This document shows positions 1-8,553 of a DNA stretch of 64,000 nt, one piece after another. The DNA comes from an uncultured Collinsella sp. GTDB taxonomy: Bacteria; Actinomycetota; Coriobacteriia; Coriobacteriales; Coriobacteriaceae. The first letter of the stretch is position 1. Each line of letters opens with the position of its first letter. The DNA lies in NCBI GenBank assembly GCA_937995345.1, contig CALKKS010000004.1, positions 1 through 64,000 of the forward strand, in the 5' to 3' direction. Made by a program: the position numbers and the translations under genes. The notes beneath the pieces were generated by a model. It was not told where the DNA came from, ran no database searches, and saw nothing but the letters and a program-made list of their open reading frames with translations.

Positions 1-355
1 CCGTACATGTACGGATGAATGTGGGGAGTGTTCGGATGAAGTTGATAATCAAGGTTGCAGAAATCGAACGATGTTTCGAATGGTCCCCGCTGTCAATTCG
101 TCAGATGGATGTGGCGCGTGCATCACGAACATCCTGCTATCTGATGGCCTGTAAAAGCGAACGCGTGATCCGGATGTCTTGCCTTTGCTGTCCATTTCAA
201 AGCCGTATGAAGCCATGACTTTTAAAAATCGATATACCGATACGTTGAAGGGCAGCTAAGCAGTTGGGCGATGAGTTTATCGGTTCGAGTCATCCCGCCT
301 CACATTCTGCAACTATATCCTAGTTGCAATTTAAGTCCGATGCAAGCACCCTTAC
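1..355. other. Intergenic region, no gene recognised
   Basis: No convincing coding frame with a ribosome binding site. The region is less GC-rich than the rest of the window. It begins with a perfect 14 bp palindrome (1-14, CCGTACATGTACGG). It also contains a small hairpin with 7 bp arms (309-315 and 321-327) followed by an A/T stretch. It may be the downstream flank of a gene lying left of the window. Confidence 0.4.
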
Positions 356-389
356 TATAGAACATGTGTACGTATAGAACAAGTGTTCG
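356..389 (+). promoter_or_regulatory. Two tandem LexA-box-like operators
   Basis: A 17 bp unit is repeated directly (356-372, 373-389), each unit starting TATAGAACA. The second contains the perfect palindrome GAACAAGTGTTC (377-388). The first has GAACATGTGTAC (360-371), one base off. GAAC-N4-GTTC is the core of the LexA/SOS box of Gram-positive bacteria and actinobacteria. The boxes lie 126-155 bp before the start of the next gene. LexA control is inferred from the pattern only; another palindrome-binding repressor is possible. Confidence 0.35.
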
Positions 390-514
390 AACCAACACAA
401 AGGCACCTGTGAGCTGCGCCCCTTTGCGGTTGTTTGGGCTGATTGTTGCGCAACAAGGGCTGCGTTTTTGGGTTTACCTTCATGGTGGAAGGAATGAACC
501 GAAAGGAGCCCGCC

Positions 515-2149
515 ATGTTTTGTCGCTCGTGTGGCACGCCGCTTGTCGACGACGCCCTCTTTTGCCCCGTATGCGGCGCACCCGTAGCACCCGACCAGGT
601 CGCGGCCACGCAGCAACCCCAGCCTGCCACGCAGCAATGCGTGCCCGTGCGGCGCAAGCGTTCCAAGAAGCCCCTCATCGCCCTCGCCGCGGTGCTTGTC
701 GTGGCGGCGGGCATCGGCGGTGGCGCGCTGTTCTACTTCACCCAGATTGCGACCACCCCAATCGATGAGAAAACCTTTCCGGACAGCGGCATGCGTGCGC
801 TTGTCTCGACCAAGTACGACACTAACGGTGACGGCCGCATCTCACGCGACGAGGCCAAGGCGGTGACGTCGGTCGAGCTGGACGGTGTCGCGTCGACGCA
901 GGGCCTGGGAAAGGCGTTTCCGCATGTCGTCAATGTGGAATCTGGCGGGGACAAGCTTGTCAACCTGGACCTCTCGGGCTGCGGCGACCTTAAGACGGTC
1001 GACCTCGACTCGGCGAGCAACGTCACTGCCGTTAACCTGGACGGCTGCGACAACATCGAGAAGCTCGACCTCAAAAACGCCGAAGGCCTCAAAAGCGTCG
1101 ACCTTTCGGGTAAAAAGAAGCTCGCAACGTTGGCGCTGCCACAGGACACGAAGGTCAGCGGCATCAAGGACACGCAGCTCGAGGAGCTGTGGTTGCCGGT
1201 GTACTACGAAGGTACCGACGAGGACGGTGTGCACGGCAGCACGTACGAGATTGAGCGCGACGAAAACGGCTACGTCACGGGGTATACGAGCAGCCTCAAG
1301 CAAGGCGGCGGCATGAGCTACGCCGTTGAGCACGACGAGGCGCATCGTATTTCGGAGATCGCGGAACTCCTCTCGGGCGAGTACGAGGAGGAAAACATGT
1401 TCACGTACGACTCCGACGGCAACCTGACGCGCATCGATTGCGATGCCGCCATTGGCGACGCGTCGACCTCCACGGTGTTCACGTATGACTCGGATGGAAA
1501 CTTGGTCAACAAGACGACCAATGCGGGCTACGGCAAGAGTGCGAGCATGTATGTTTACGAGGGCGGCAACATGGTGACCAACACCGATACCAGCCCGGCC
1601 AATCCTCGGACGGTCGTGTATTCGTACGGATACGACAAGAATCGCGTGACGTCCTTTACGCTGGACTGTCAGGGCGACACCGTGGGCACCATGTGGACGA
1701 TCACCGCGGGCTACGAGTACGACAAGGACGGCAACATTTCGCGTATCTCGCCTGTGGTATATGACTCGCACGGCAACGATTACGGGTCGCTGAACTCGTA
1801 TACCGCGGTGGATTATTCGTACAGCGACGGAAAGCTCGACAGGATCGATTCCGAGCGCGGCGGCTATGCGGAGTTCTATTACGACGAGCACGGCAACCTG
1901 ACGTCGGTCGACGAGTATGCCGGCCGCGGTTCGGATGCCGAGTTTGAGTTTGAGCACGAGGTCGAGTACCAGCGCTACTTCTGCAGCAAGCACGAGAAGA
2001 ACAAGCCGGAGGAGTGGATTCGTCTGGATGCAGAGTACGACGTCGACCAGGGTAGCTGGAGCAATGACTCCGATTATGGTCGTGAGCGCTTTGCAACCAT
2101 GTACAAGCTCGATCCGCTGGCGGCCAGGCTGAACCCGTTTCTTAAGTAG
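515..2149 (+). CDS. Membrane-anchored zinc-ribbon / EF-hand / YD-repeat-like surface protein
   Basis: Function unknown, but the modules are clear in this 544-residue protein. A zinc ribbon opens it (CRSC at residues 3-6, CPVC at 17-20). A basic patch and one membrane span follow (about 53-76), so most of the protein should lie outside the cell. An EF-hand-type calcium loop starts at D102 (DTNGDGRISRDE). Next come short leucine-rich-like repeats (LDLSGC, VDLDSA, VNLDGC, LDLKNA, about 150-215), then tyrosine-rich repeats of the YDSDGNL / YDEHGNL kind (about 290-520), as in RHS/YD proteins. The start at 515 is chosen because AAAGGAG lies 6 bases before it; the frame is open further upstream without a good site. 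Related zinc-ribbon proteins are common and poorly characterised. Confidence 0.75.
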   Translation: MFCRSCGTPLVDDALFCPVCGAPVAPDQVAATQQPQPATQQCVPVRRKRSKKPLIALAAVLVVAAGIGGGALFYFTQIATTPIDEKTFPDSGMRALVSTKYDTNGDGRISRDEAKAVTSVELDGVASTQGLGKAFPHVVNVESGGDKLVNLDLSGCGDLKTVDLDSASNVTAVNLDGCDNIEKLDLKNAEGLKSVDLSGKKKLATLALPQDTKVSGIKDTQLEELWLPVYYEGTDEDGVHGSTYEIERDENGYVTGYTSSLKQGGGMSYAVEHDEAHRISEIAELLSGEYEEENMFTYDSDGNLTRIDCDAAIGDASTSTVFTYDSDGNLVNKTTNAGYGKSASMYVYEGGNMVTNTDTSPANPRTVVYSYGYDKNRVTSFTLDCQGDTVGTMWTITAGYEYDKDGNISRISPVVYDSHGNDYGSLNSYTAVDYSYSDGKLDRIDSERGGYAEFYYDEHGNLTSVDEYAGRGSDAEFEFEHEVEYQRYFCSKHEKNKPEEWIRLDAEYDVDQGSWSNDSDYGRERFATMYKLDPLAARLNPFLK

Positions 2150-2161
2150 CAACTCGCCCGC

Positions 2162-2200
2162 AAACCACCCAAAGGGGACAGACACCTTTGGGTGGTTTTT
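2162..2200 (+). terminator. Rho-independent terminator of the zinc-ribbon protein gene
   Basis: Perfect 14 bp arms (2162-2175 and 2185-2198) with a 9-base loop, running into a T tract, 12 bases after the stop codon. Confidence 0.85.
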
Positions 2201-2217
2201 GCTGAAGGGCGGGTGTC

Positions 2218-2377
2218 TGCGGCGGTTTGTCTCGATCTGTAACAGTAACTCGGCATAAATGGGCCTAGCTGTTACAGATCGAGACAAAGAGCTGGTGCCG
2301 TTCGGGAACGTCTCGATCTGTAACATCTGGAGCCGATATTGCCGTCTAGATGTTACAGATCGAGACAAACCGCCGCA
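2218..2377. repeat. 160 bp element with 27 bp perfect terminal inverted repeats (MITE-like)
   Basis: The ends 2218-2244 and 2351-2377 are perfect 27-base inverted repeats. Inside are two more copies of the core TCTCGATCTGTAACA in alternating orientation: 2269-2288 pairs perfectly over 20 bases with 2226-2245, and 2310-2331 pairs over about 20 of 22 bases with 2345-2366. The element can therefore fold as one long or two short cruciforms. No coding capacity. It sits between two convergent terminators, a safe place for a small mobile or REP-type repeat. I see no clear target-site duplication. Confidence 0.7.
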
Positions 2378-2410
2378 GTGGGCTGCGCCGCCCCGTCCAA
2401 GCCGCAGAAA

Positions 2411-2449
2411 AAAGGTAGATTTTTAGGCATGTCCTAAAAATCTACCTTT
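2411..2449 (-). terminator. Terminator of the M16C protease gene
   Basis: Perfect 17 bp stem (2411-2427 with 2433-2449) and a 5-base loop. In the minus direction it ends in a run of U from the A tract at 2408-2413. The stop codon of the minus-strand protease gene is only a few bases upstream. Confidence 0.85.
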
Positions 2450-2453
2450 GTGG

Positions 2454-5400
2454 TTAGCCCAGCAGGTCGACTACGTTGAAGTTGGCGTTGCTCTTGGCGA
2501 TGACGTCTCGGCCGCCAAAGACGCAGGTTGGCGACTCGGCTGCGATGCGCGTTACATCGGCGCCGAGCGAGCGCAGCTCACCGGGCGTGGCGGCGAGCAT
2601 CTGGGCGCGACGCTCCTCGCGCGCGTGCGGATCGAGCCCGGCCAGGTAGGTCGTGTTGCGGCGCTTGGTGAGCGCGTACGGCTTCACCGGCGCGTCCATG
2701 CCACTTACGCAGCTCACAATAAAGCCCTCAAAGGCGGCCTCGTCGGGCTCAAAGCTGCCGAGCCATGCGCCTGCGCGCGCCACGCGCTCAATCGAGGGGT
2801 CGATCGCCGGGTCGCGGTAGGTGTAGAACGCCGTCTGGCGCTCGCCGGCCGCGCGGAACCCACAGCCGTACGCACCGCCCTTCACGCGGATCTCGTTCCA
2901 CAGGTAGTCGTAGGAGAGCGCGTTGGCGGCCACCGCCCAAGCGCCCGTCACGTCAATGCCTAGACGGCGCGGGTCGCAGGCGCGCGCTGCAAAGCAAATG
3001 TCGCTGGGGATGACAAAGGCCTCGTGGCGGTCGCACGGCGCCGGCACCACGAGCGCGTCGCGGCCAGCATCGTTACCGTCGCCCGCGCCCAGCCCCAGGT
3101 CGCCCGCGGCGGCCCAGTACGCGTCAAAGTCCTCGTCGCTGCCGGTGAAGCTCGCCATGCAGCCATCGGCCACAAAGATGCGGGCCGCCAGCTCGGCAAG
3201 CTTGGCGCGCAGTCCGTCCAGACGCTCGTCAAAGTGCTCGAGCAGATCGCGCAGGAACAGGTAGAAGTCCACGCCCGAGAGCTGCTCGCGCACCACGGCC
3301 GAAGGCGAGCTGTAACTCATCGCGCGGCCGAGCGCCGCCGAGTGGCCGTTGTTGATAAAGCCCTGCTCGAGCCCAATGCGAATCTGCGTGAGTACGTCGC
3401 GCACACGGTCGGCGTCAGCATCGAGCAGCAGTGTGCTCGACCACACCTCGCGCGGAAGGCTTGCCAGCGCATCGATTTTCTCGGACAGGGCGCCGGCGCT
3501 CACCAGCAGGTAGGGGCGTACGCCGTCCACGTCGGGCTGCGTCATGACCTCGGTCGTAAAGCTCAAAAAGCCCAGCTTGCCGGCGAGCAAGTTGTCGAGC
3601 TCCTCGGCCGAATGCTCGCGCGTGGGCAGCTGCTTGAGCAGGCGGCAGAGCAGTGTTACGTAGGGCAGGTCCTCAAACGCGACGCAGCTCAGGTCGAAAT
3701 ACTGCATGGCGTAGGCCAGGCGGTTGGTGGGGATGTCGTGGCGCAGACAGGGGATGGGCGCGGTCGTGTCCACAACGAGCGGCGGCTCGGGGCGCGCCTC
3801 GCCAATGTCGGATACACGCAGGCGCGGCAGCGTGGCCTTGGCCTCGGTCGTGTCCTCGGCCTCCTGCGCGGCACGCAGCGCGGCCGTGCGCTCGACCACG
3901 TCGGCCAGCTCGGCATCGGTCATGGCATCGCGCTTGGCGGCAAGCTCCGCAGCCTCGGCGCTCTCCGCGCCCTCGGCGGCGTCCACCGGCACCAGCTCGA
4001 CGAGCGCCATGTGGTCGTTCTCCAGCACGAGCTCGTGCAGCAGGTCCTCAAAGTAGCTGCCGTCCAGCTCGCCACGAAGCTCCTCGTACACCGGGCCGTA
4101 CTTGAGCGCCAGTGTCGCGGCGTCGTCATCGTAGAGCCAGGTGCTCAGCGCGTCGCACGCAATGGCCACGCCGTCGGCGATACCGTAGTCGCGCTGGCGC
4201 AGGTCGTACTCGTTGCTGCTGATGATGGCCTCCAGGCGCTCGCGCGGAACGCCGTGCTCGCACAGGTCGCGGCAGGCGTCCTGGAACACGCGGCGCAGCT
4301 CGCGCGCCATGCCGGGTTGCGCGTTTTGCAGCATGATGAGCTCATAGGGCTGCAGGCACTCGGCCGCGGTGTAGCTCACCACGTTGCCGCCCAGGCCGGC
4401 GGCCAGAATGGCCTTCTTAACCGGCGCTTCGTTGGAACCCAGCAGCGCCTCGAACAGGATATCCGCCGCGATCGTGCGCTTGCGGTCGAGCGCGTTTCCC
4501 AGCACAAGGCCCAGGCCTACCAGGGCATTCTCGGGCGTGGTGGCCATCTCGACGCGCTCATACTCGCAGGTCACAGGCGCCTGCACATCCAGCGGGTTGG
4601 GCGCCAGCACAGACGGATCCTCGCCAGCGGCAACGGCGGCGTCCATGCGGCGGCTCGCGGCACTCGACTGCGACAGATAGCGCTCGTCCAAAAACGCCAG
4701 CGCGCGGTCCACATCCATATCGCCGTAGAGCGTTATATAAGAGTTGGAAGGATTGTAGTGGCGCGCGTGCGTGTCCAGGAACTGCTCGTAGGTGAGCGCG
4801 GGAATCGCGCGCGGGTCGCCGCCGCTCTCGTGCGCATAGGCGGTATCGGGATAGAGCGCGGCGTTGACGGCGTCGTCCAGCACGCTCATGGGATCGGATA
4901 GCGCACCCTTCATCTCGTTGAACACCACGCCGTTGTAGCGCAGCGTGCCCTCGCGCAGGCTTGCGGAGCTGCCGTCGCCCTTGCCCTCGGAGCCCTCCGG
5001 CAGGTCCAGCTCGTAGTGCCAGCCCTCCTGCTCAAAAATGGTCGGCTTGGTGTAGATGGCCGGGTTGAACACCGCGTCCAGGTACACGTCCATCAGGTTG
5101 TACAGATCCTGCTCGTTGGTGGTGGCAACGGGGTAGATGGTCTTGTCGGGGTAGGTCATGGCGTTGAGGAACGTCTGCATGGAGCTCTTGATCAGATCGA
5201 CAAACGGCTCCTTGACAGGGAACTTGGCCGATCCGCACAGCACCGAGTGCTCAAGAATATGGAACACGCCGGTGGAATCGGCCGGCGGCGTCTTAAAGCC
5301 AATGGCAAAGGCCTTGTTCTCGTCGTCGCACGCCAGGTACAGCAGGCGCGCGCCCGAGGCGGTGTGGCGCAGCACGTAGGCGTCCGAGTCGAGCTCGGGC

Positions 5401-5498
5401 ACGGTCTCGCAGCGCTCGACGGCAAAGCCATGGCAGGTGGTGCCGGGCACCAGCAGCGCGGCGGCAGCGGCGCGCGGGTCGGTTGAGGTGGTGGGCAT
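2454..5498 (-). CDS. M16C family zinc metalloprotease (presequence protease-like)
   Basis: Large 1014-residue insulinase-family peptidase, the size expected for the PreP/M16C group, which degrades peptides inside a closed two-lobed chamber. The inverted zinc motif HxxEH is present (HILEH, residues 80-84), followed by CGSAKFPVKEPF and later FNEMKG, which supplies the third zinc ligand in this family. The C-terminal half has the degenerate second M16 domain, including the R..Y-type substrate-binding region near GGAYGCGF. No signal peptide, so cytoplasmic. The start at 5498 is favoured because AAGGAG lies 7 bases upstream; the frame extends 21 codons further without a site. It is a single-gene unit ending in a strong terminator. 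Confidence 0.9.
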   Translation of the reverse strand: MPTTSTDPRAAAAALLVPGTTCHGFAVERCETVPELDSDAYVLRHTASGARLLYLACDDENKAFAIGFKTPPADSTGVFHILEHSVLCGSAKFPVKEPFVDLIKSSMQTFLNAMTYPDKTIYPVATTNEQDLYNLMDVYLDAVFNPAIYTKPTIFEQEGWHYELDLPEGSEGKGDGSSASLREGTLRYNGVVFNEMKGALSDPMSVLDDAVNAALYPDTAYAHESGGDPRAIPALTYEQFLDTHARHYNPSNSYITLYGDMDVDRALAFLDERYLSQSSAASRRMDAAVAAGEDPSVLAPNPLDVQAPVTCEYERVEMATTPENALVGLGLVLGNALDRKRTIAADILFEALLGSNEAPVKKAILAAGLGGNVVSYTAAECLQPYELIMLQNAQPGMARELRRVFQDACRDLCEHGVPRERLEAIISSNEYDLRQRDYGIADGVAIACDALSTWLYDDDAATLALKYGPVYEELRGELDGSYFEDLLHELVLENDHMALVELVPVDAAEGAESAEAAELAAKRDAMTDAELADVVERTAALRAAQEAEDTTEAKATLPRLRVSDIGEARPEPPLVVDTTAPIPCLRHDIPTNRLAYAMQYFDLSCVAFEDLPYVTLLCRLLKQLPTREHSAEELDNLLAGKLGFLSFTTEVMTQPDVDGVRPYLLVSAGALSEKIDALASLPREVWSSTLLLDADADRVRDVLTQIRIGLEQGFINNGHSAALGRAMSYSSPSAVVREQLSGVDFYLFLRDLLEHFDERLDGLRAKLAELAARIFVADGCMASFTGSDEDFDAYWAAAGDLGLGAGDGNDAGRDALVVPAPCDRHEAFVIPSDICFAARACDPRRLGIDVTGAWAVAANALSYDYLWNEIRVKGGAYGCGFRAAGERQTAFYTYRDPAIDPSIERVARAGAWLGSFEPDEAAFEGFIVSCVSGMDAPVKPYALTKRRNTTYLAGLDPHAREERRAQMLAATPGELRSLGADVTRIAAESPTCVFGGRDVIAKSNANFNVVDLLG

Positions 5499-5664
5499 AT
5501 GCAGTCTCCTTTGACGCCCCAACGGGGGCGAATCGAGTCGAATCTCCGAGAGTATACCCATATGGAGCGCCCGCCCTGCGACGAACTGGCGGTAATGCTG
5601 GCGGGAAGTCGATACGTCCTGGCCGTCCGGATCGCACGAGCGTGGAAATCCGGACGCCTACAGC

Positions 5665-5732
5665 ATGAGAGTGGATTTTCGGACGGAATCAGCCTTAAAA
5701 CGCCCCAAAACCGTCCAAAAATCCACTCTCAT
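5665..5732. repeat. 22 bp inverted repeat (hairpin) in the protease upstream region
   Basis: 5665-5686 and 5711-5732 are inverted repeats with one mismatch around a 24-base loop. A second small pair with perfect 9 bp arms lies just before it (5624-5632 and 5648-5656, core TCCGGA). There is no T tract on the plus strand, so this is more likely an intergenic palindromic repeat than a terminator. Confidence 0.55.
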
Positions 5733-5774
5733 TTCTCAGCCGTCCGATTATCCGCGCTCATCCATCACATGTGC

Positions 5775-5844
5775 ATCTCTCATCTGTCACTCGTCACTAA
5801 TACGAGAGATAACAGAAAGATGAGAGATAAACATGAGAGATAAC
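5775..5844. repeat. 70 bp hairpin repeat, copy A
   Basis: Matches 5941-6010 over all 70 positions without a gap, with about 12 substitutions. It contains a perfect outer stem ATCTCTCATCT / AGATGAGAGAT and an inner stem CTCGT / ACGAG. Further GAGAGATAA motifs follow. No coding frame. Confidence 0.6.
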
Positions 5845-5940
5845 AATGCTGCAAGGTGGCAGGGGGATCGAGTCAAAGTTCCCATATACATGCGTTTACC
5901 TGTGCGAACGTGATTTGATTGAGCCGATAACGACATTTTT

Positions 5941-6010
5941 ATCTCTCATCTCTCACTCATCTCTAAGCTGAGAGATAACTGAAAGACGAGAGATAATTAC
6001 GAGAGACAAC
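5941..6010. repeat. 70 bp hairpin repeat, copy B
   Basis: Second copy of the repeat at 5775-5844, 166 bp downstream. The inner stem has changed from G-C to A-T at one position (CTCG/CGAG becomes CTCA/TGAG), a compensatory change suggesting the hairpin itself is conserved. One outer-stem pair is lost. The region 5499-6215 otherwise holds no gene. Confidence 0.6.
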
Positions 6011-6215
6011 TGAGAGATAGACAGACAGACGGTTTGTTGGGGACATGTATCGCTGTCAGATTGATGCTGTGCGCGGAGCAGCTTCACTAGCGCCCACGCC
6101 CCTCATCCCGCCATTTCGCGCGCCCTGCGCTGCAACCTGTACCAAAGCAGTTACAATAGCCCAATGTGCATCGCGCACGACGATGATATCGGCGCCCGCG
6201 ACTAGGGGAGAATAC

Positions 6216-6881
6216 ATGGCAGAGCAACAGATAACGCCGGGGACTAAGCTTCAGGTGGCATTCGACGTGCCCATGGGCCAAAAAACCGACTTCAACATGC
6301 TCGCCACGTACAAAGAGAACCTGGACGAGGCGTACTTCCTTATGAGCGCGCCCATGCTCGCCGGCAAGCCGCTGCTCATGGACGAAAACCAAAAGCTGCT
6401 GCTGCAATACAAAGTAGGCGAGGAGACGTTCGTGCTCGCCGGCTATCCCGAGGCAGTCGAGAAAAAGGGCATCCGCACCTACTGGAAAATGCGCAAAGTC
6501 GCCGAGCAGCGCAGCTTCGTTAAGCGCCGCGACGAGCGTTTTAAGGTCGCCATGCGCCTGACCTACCAGCGCGACAACGCGGCCGCCTCCGAGCCCGAGG
6601 ACGCCATGACCATCGACGTCTCGGCCGGCGGCCTGGCCATCTACCTCAACGATTTCCCCGACGTGGGCGAGGCCCTGGCCGTGCAAATGCCCGTGATCCG
6701 CCTGCAGGGCGAGCGCCACGAGCTGCCCGAGCAGCTGGGCATCGTGTGTTGGGTGCGCCGCGCGCCCAAGGGCAGCCTGTACCGCAACGTTTGCGGCCTG
6801 CAGTTCCGCTATGCCGACGACATGGAGCGCGAGCTCGTCAAAGAATACGTCGGTTACATTCGCGCCAAGTATAAGCTCTGA
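6216..6881 (+). CDS. PilZ domain protein (putative c-di-GMP receptor, YcgR-like)
   Basis: A 221-residue soluble protein in two parts. An N-terminal YcgR-N-like barrel (about 5-95) is followed by a PilZ domain carrying both signature motifs: RRDER at residues 104-108 (RxxxR) and DVSAGG at 134-139 (D/NxSxxG). In PilZ proteins these hold the c-di-GMP guanines and phosphates. The start at 6216 follows AGGGGAG; upstream in-frame codons look non-coding. Five bases separate it from the next gene, a membrane-anchored relative of the SipW-type subunits, so the two are probably one operon. This suggests, but does not prove, c-di-GMP control of the surface system in this window. Confidence 0.85.
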   Translation: MAEQQITPGTKLQVAFDVPMGQKTDFNMLATYKENLDEAYFLMSAPMLAGKPLLMDENQKLLLQYKVGEETFVLAGYPEAVEKKGIRTYWKMRKVAEQRSFVKRRDERFKVAMRLTYQRDNAAASEPEDAMTIDVSAGGLAIYLNDFPDVGEALAVQMPVIRLQGERHELPEQLGIVCWVRRAPKGSLYRNVCGLQFRYADDMERELVKEYVGYIRAKYKL

Positions 6882-6886
6882 TCGCC

Positions 6887-7996
6887 ATGGCTCTGTTCAA
6901 GCGTAACAACAACAAAGATCAAGCTGCCGTGGATTTGGCCGAGGGCATGGCTGAGGATTTGACCAAGGGTCAGCCCGAGGACACCCCCAGCACCGATCCC
7001 GCCCCGCGCAAGCGCTTCGGCAAACCCAAACGCAAGCCCAAGCCCAAGCGCAACCTGCGCGGCGTGGTGCGCATCGAGGAGCTGGAGCAGGCGCTGGCCG
7101 ACCAGGACCTCGAAGACATCGACCCCGACGCGGTCGTGTCCATGTACATGCCCAAGCGCCGCATGGAGCGCATCGGCGCGGCGCTGCTGCGCATGGACAA
7201 GCTGCAAAAGGCCCTCGTGGTGCTGGCGCTTGCCTTTGGCGTGCTGTTCGCGCTGTCGTTTATGCAGGAAAACATGGGTAACTTCACCATCAACCTCAAC
7301 CGCCTGGAGCTGTTCCGCCGCGGCGTGGCCATAGCCGACAACGGCGACTTTAAAAACGCCACCGCGCGCCTGGCGGCCGACGCCGTGGACAACGGCACCA
7401 ATATCGCTGCCGAGGACCTGCCCGACAACCTGGATGACATCGACGGCAGTCACAACGGCAAGAACTACGTGGCGTACACCTTCTATATCCGCAACGCCGG
7501 CAAGACCGACCTGGGCTACAGCGCCAAGCTCAAGGTGGTCAGCGCCAGCAAGGGCGTGGAGAAGGCGGCGCGCGTGAGGGTGTATCGCAACGGCGAGCCC
7601 ACCACCTACGCGGCGACCGCGGCCGACGGCAACCCCGAGCCCAACACCGAGCCGTTTGCGTCCAAAGACGTGGTGACCACCATCAGCCACAACAACTTCC
7701 GCGTGGGCGACGTGGACAAGTACACCGTGGTCATTTGGCTGGACGGCGACGACCCGGAGTGCGTGGACAAGATCATTGGCGGCGCGGTGGAGTTCGGCTT
7801 CGATTTCGATTCGTCCGAAACCGACGACACGAGCCTGTTCATTAAGTTCGTGCAGGATATTGCCGACACCCTGACCGGTAACGACCCCATCAGCGCGAGC
7901 GGCAACGAGGCGCCCGATTACTACAAGGATCACAACGTGACCTGGAGTAACCGCCGCAACCAAAAGAACTCGCCCGCAGGGGACGAGGACAAGTAG
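6887..7996 (+). CDS. Single-pass membrane protein with TasA-like C-terminal domain
   Basis: A 369-residue protein with a charged cytoplasmic N-terminus of about 110 residues (KPKRKPKPKRN, then an acidic stretch), one membrane span near residues 105-125 (LVVLALAFGVLFALSFM), and an external domain of about 240 residues. The external part starts like the other subunits in this window (a short hydrophobic beta segment, then GDFKNATARL). It contains the shared motif IWLDGDDPEC, seen as WLEGxDPxC in the downstream subunits. Unlike them it has no AWF-type SipW signal peptide, so it is probably retained as a membrane base or anchor. No exact function is known. It is followed by a strong terminator. 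Confidence 0.65.
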   Translation: MALFKRNNNKDQAAVDLAEGMAEDLTKGQPEDTPSTDPAPRKRFGKPKRKPKPKRNLRGVVRIEELEQALADQDLEDIDPDAVVSMYMPKRRMERIGAALLRMDKLQKALVVLALAFGVLFALSFMQENMGNFTINLNRLELFRRGVAIADNGDFKNATARLAADAVDNGTNIAAEDLPDNLDDIDGSHNGKNYVAYTFYIRNAGKTDLGYSAKLKVVSASKGVEKAARVRVYRNGEPTTYAATAADGNPEPNTEPFASKDVVTTISHNNFRVGDVDKYTVVIWLDGDDPECVDKIIGGAVEFGFDFDSSETDDTSLFIKFVQDIADTLTGNDPISASGNEAPDYYKDHNVTWSNRRNQKNSPAGDEDK

Positions 7997-8003
7997 AACG
8001 AAC

Positions 8004-8042
8004 AAGCGCCGGGCCGGAGTGATTATCCGACCCGGCGCTTTT
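8004..8042. terminator. Bidirectional terminator
   Basis: 14 bp arms (8004-8017 and 8027-8040, one mismatch) with a 9-base loop. It lies between the plus-strand anchor gene and the convergent minus-strand gene that ends at 8044. A short T tract follows on the plus side. Confidence 0.75.
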
Positions 8043-8043
8043 G

Positions 8044-8553
8044 CTATGCCGAGGTTTTGTCGCCGGCGGTGGAAGCTGCTGAGGTTTCGCCCAGCAAGAA
8101 CACCCGCAGGGCGAGCTTGATCGCATAGCCCGGTTTGACCTCGGTCACGTTGCCCATGCGCTCACCCAGGTCGCCGCAATAGGCGTAAACGTCGCGGATC
8201 AGGTCCGCGCCCGAGAGGGTGAACATGTAGCCCGCGTTCGAAAGCGCGTTGGGCGCTGCGGGCAGCCCTGCAGCCTGGCAGAAGCTCGCGAGGTCGGGCG
8301 CCATGACGGTGTCGTAGTCAATCGCGTGCCCGCCGTCCTGGGCGGCCTGCTCCTGCTCGCGGGTGTACGACAATGCCGCCGCCAGCACAAAGCTGGGCGT
8401 GGGCGCGTTGACGGCGTCGGTGGTGGCGACGAGCTTGCCGGCCGCTTGCGTGACCAGCCAGGCGACTTCGCGCTGGCAGCGAACCGCCTTGCGCGTCACC
8501 GGTTTAATGGAGCCGGACGAAACGCTTCCTTTAGGTTGAGCGGCAGCAGCCAT
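8044..8553 (-). CDS. Hypothetical protein, 169 residues
   Basis: I do not recognise this family. The start at 8553 follows a strong AGGAGG site, so the gene is probably real. It is soluble, with no signal peptide or membrane span. The N-terminus is low in complexity (AAAAQPKGSVSSGS). The body is helical and alanine-rich (VLAAALSYTREQEQAAQDGG), and the C-terminus has GYAIKLALRVFLLGE followed by a flexible tail. It lies between the anchor gene and the first SipW-type subunits, on the opposite strand, so a functional link to them is uncertain. Confidence 0.6.
   Translation of the reverse strand: MAAAAQPKGSVSSGSIKPVTRKAVRCQREVAWLVTQAAGKLVATTDAVNAPTPSFVLAAALSYTREQEQAAQDGGHAIDYDTVMAPDLASFCQAAGLPAAPNALSNAGYMFTLSGADLIRDVYAYCGDLGERMGNVTEVKPGYAIKLALRVFLLGETSAASTAGDKTSA

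Noticed and set aside
15..218. Possible small gene at the left edge
   Set aside because: No ribosome binding site, cysteine- and methionine-scattered translation without a recognisable pattern.
3024..4901. Long open frame opposite the M16C protease gene
   Set aside because: Antisense shadow of a GC-rich gene: low-complexity arginine/alanine/histidine composition, no ribosome site, no recognisable domain. Similar antisense frames over the DUF2357-like, pyk, pheT, cbiM and P-ATPase genes were rejected for the same reason.
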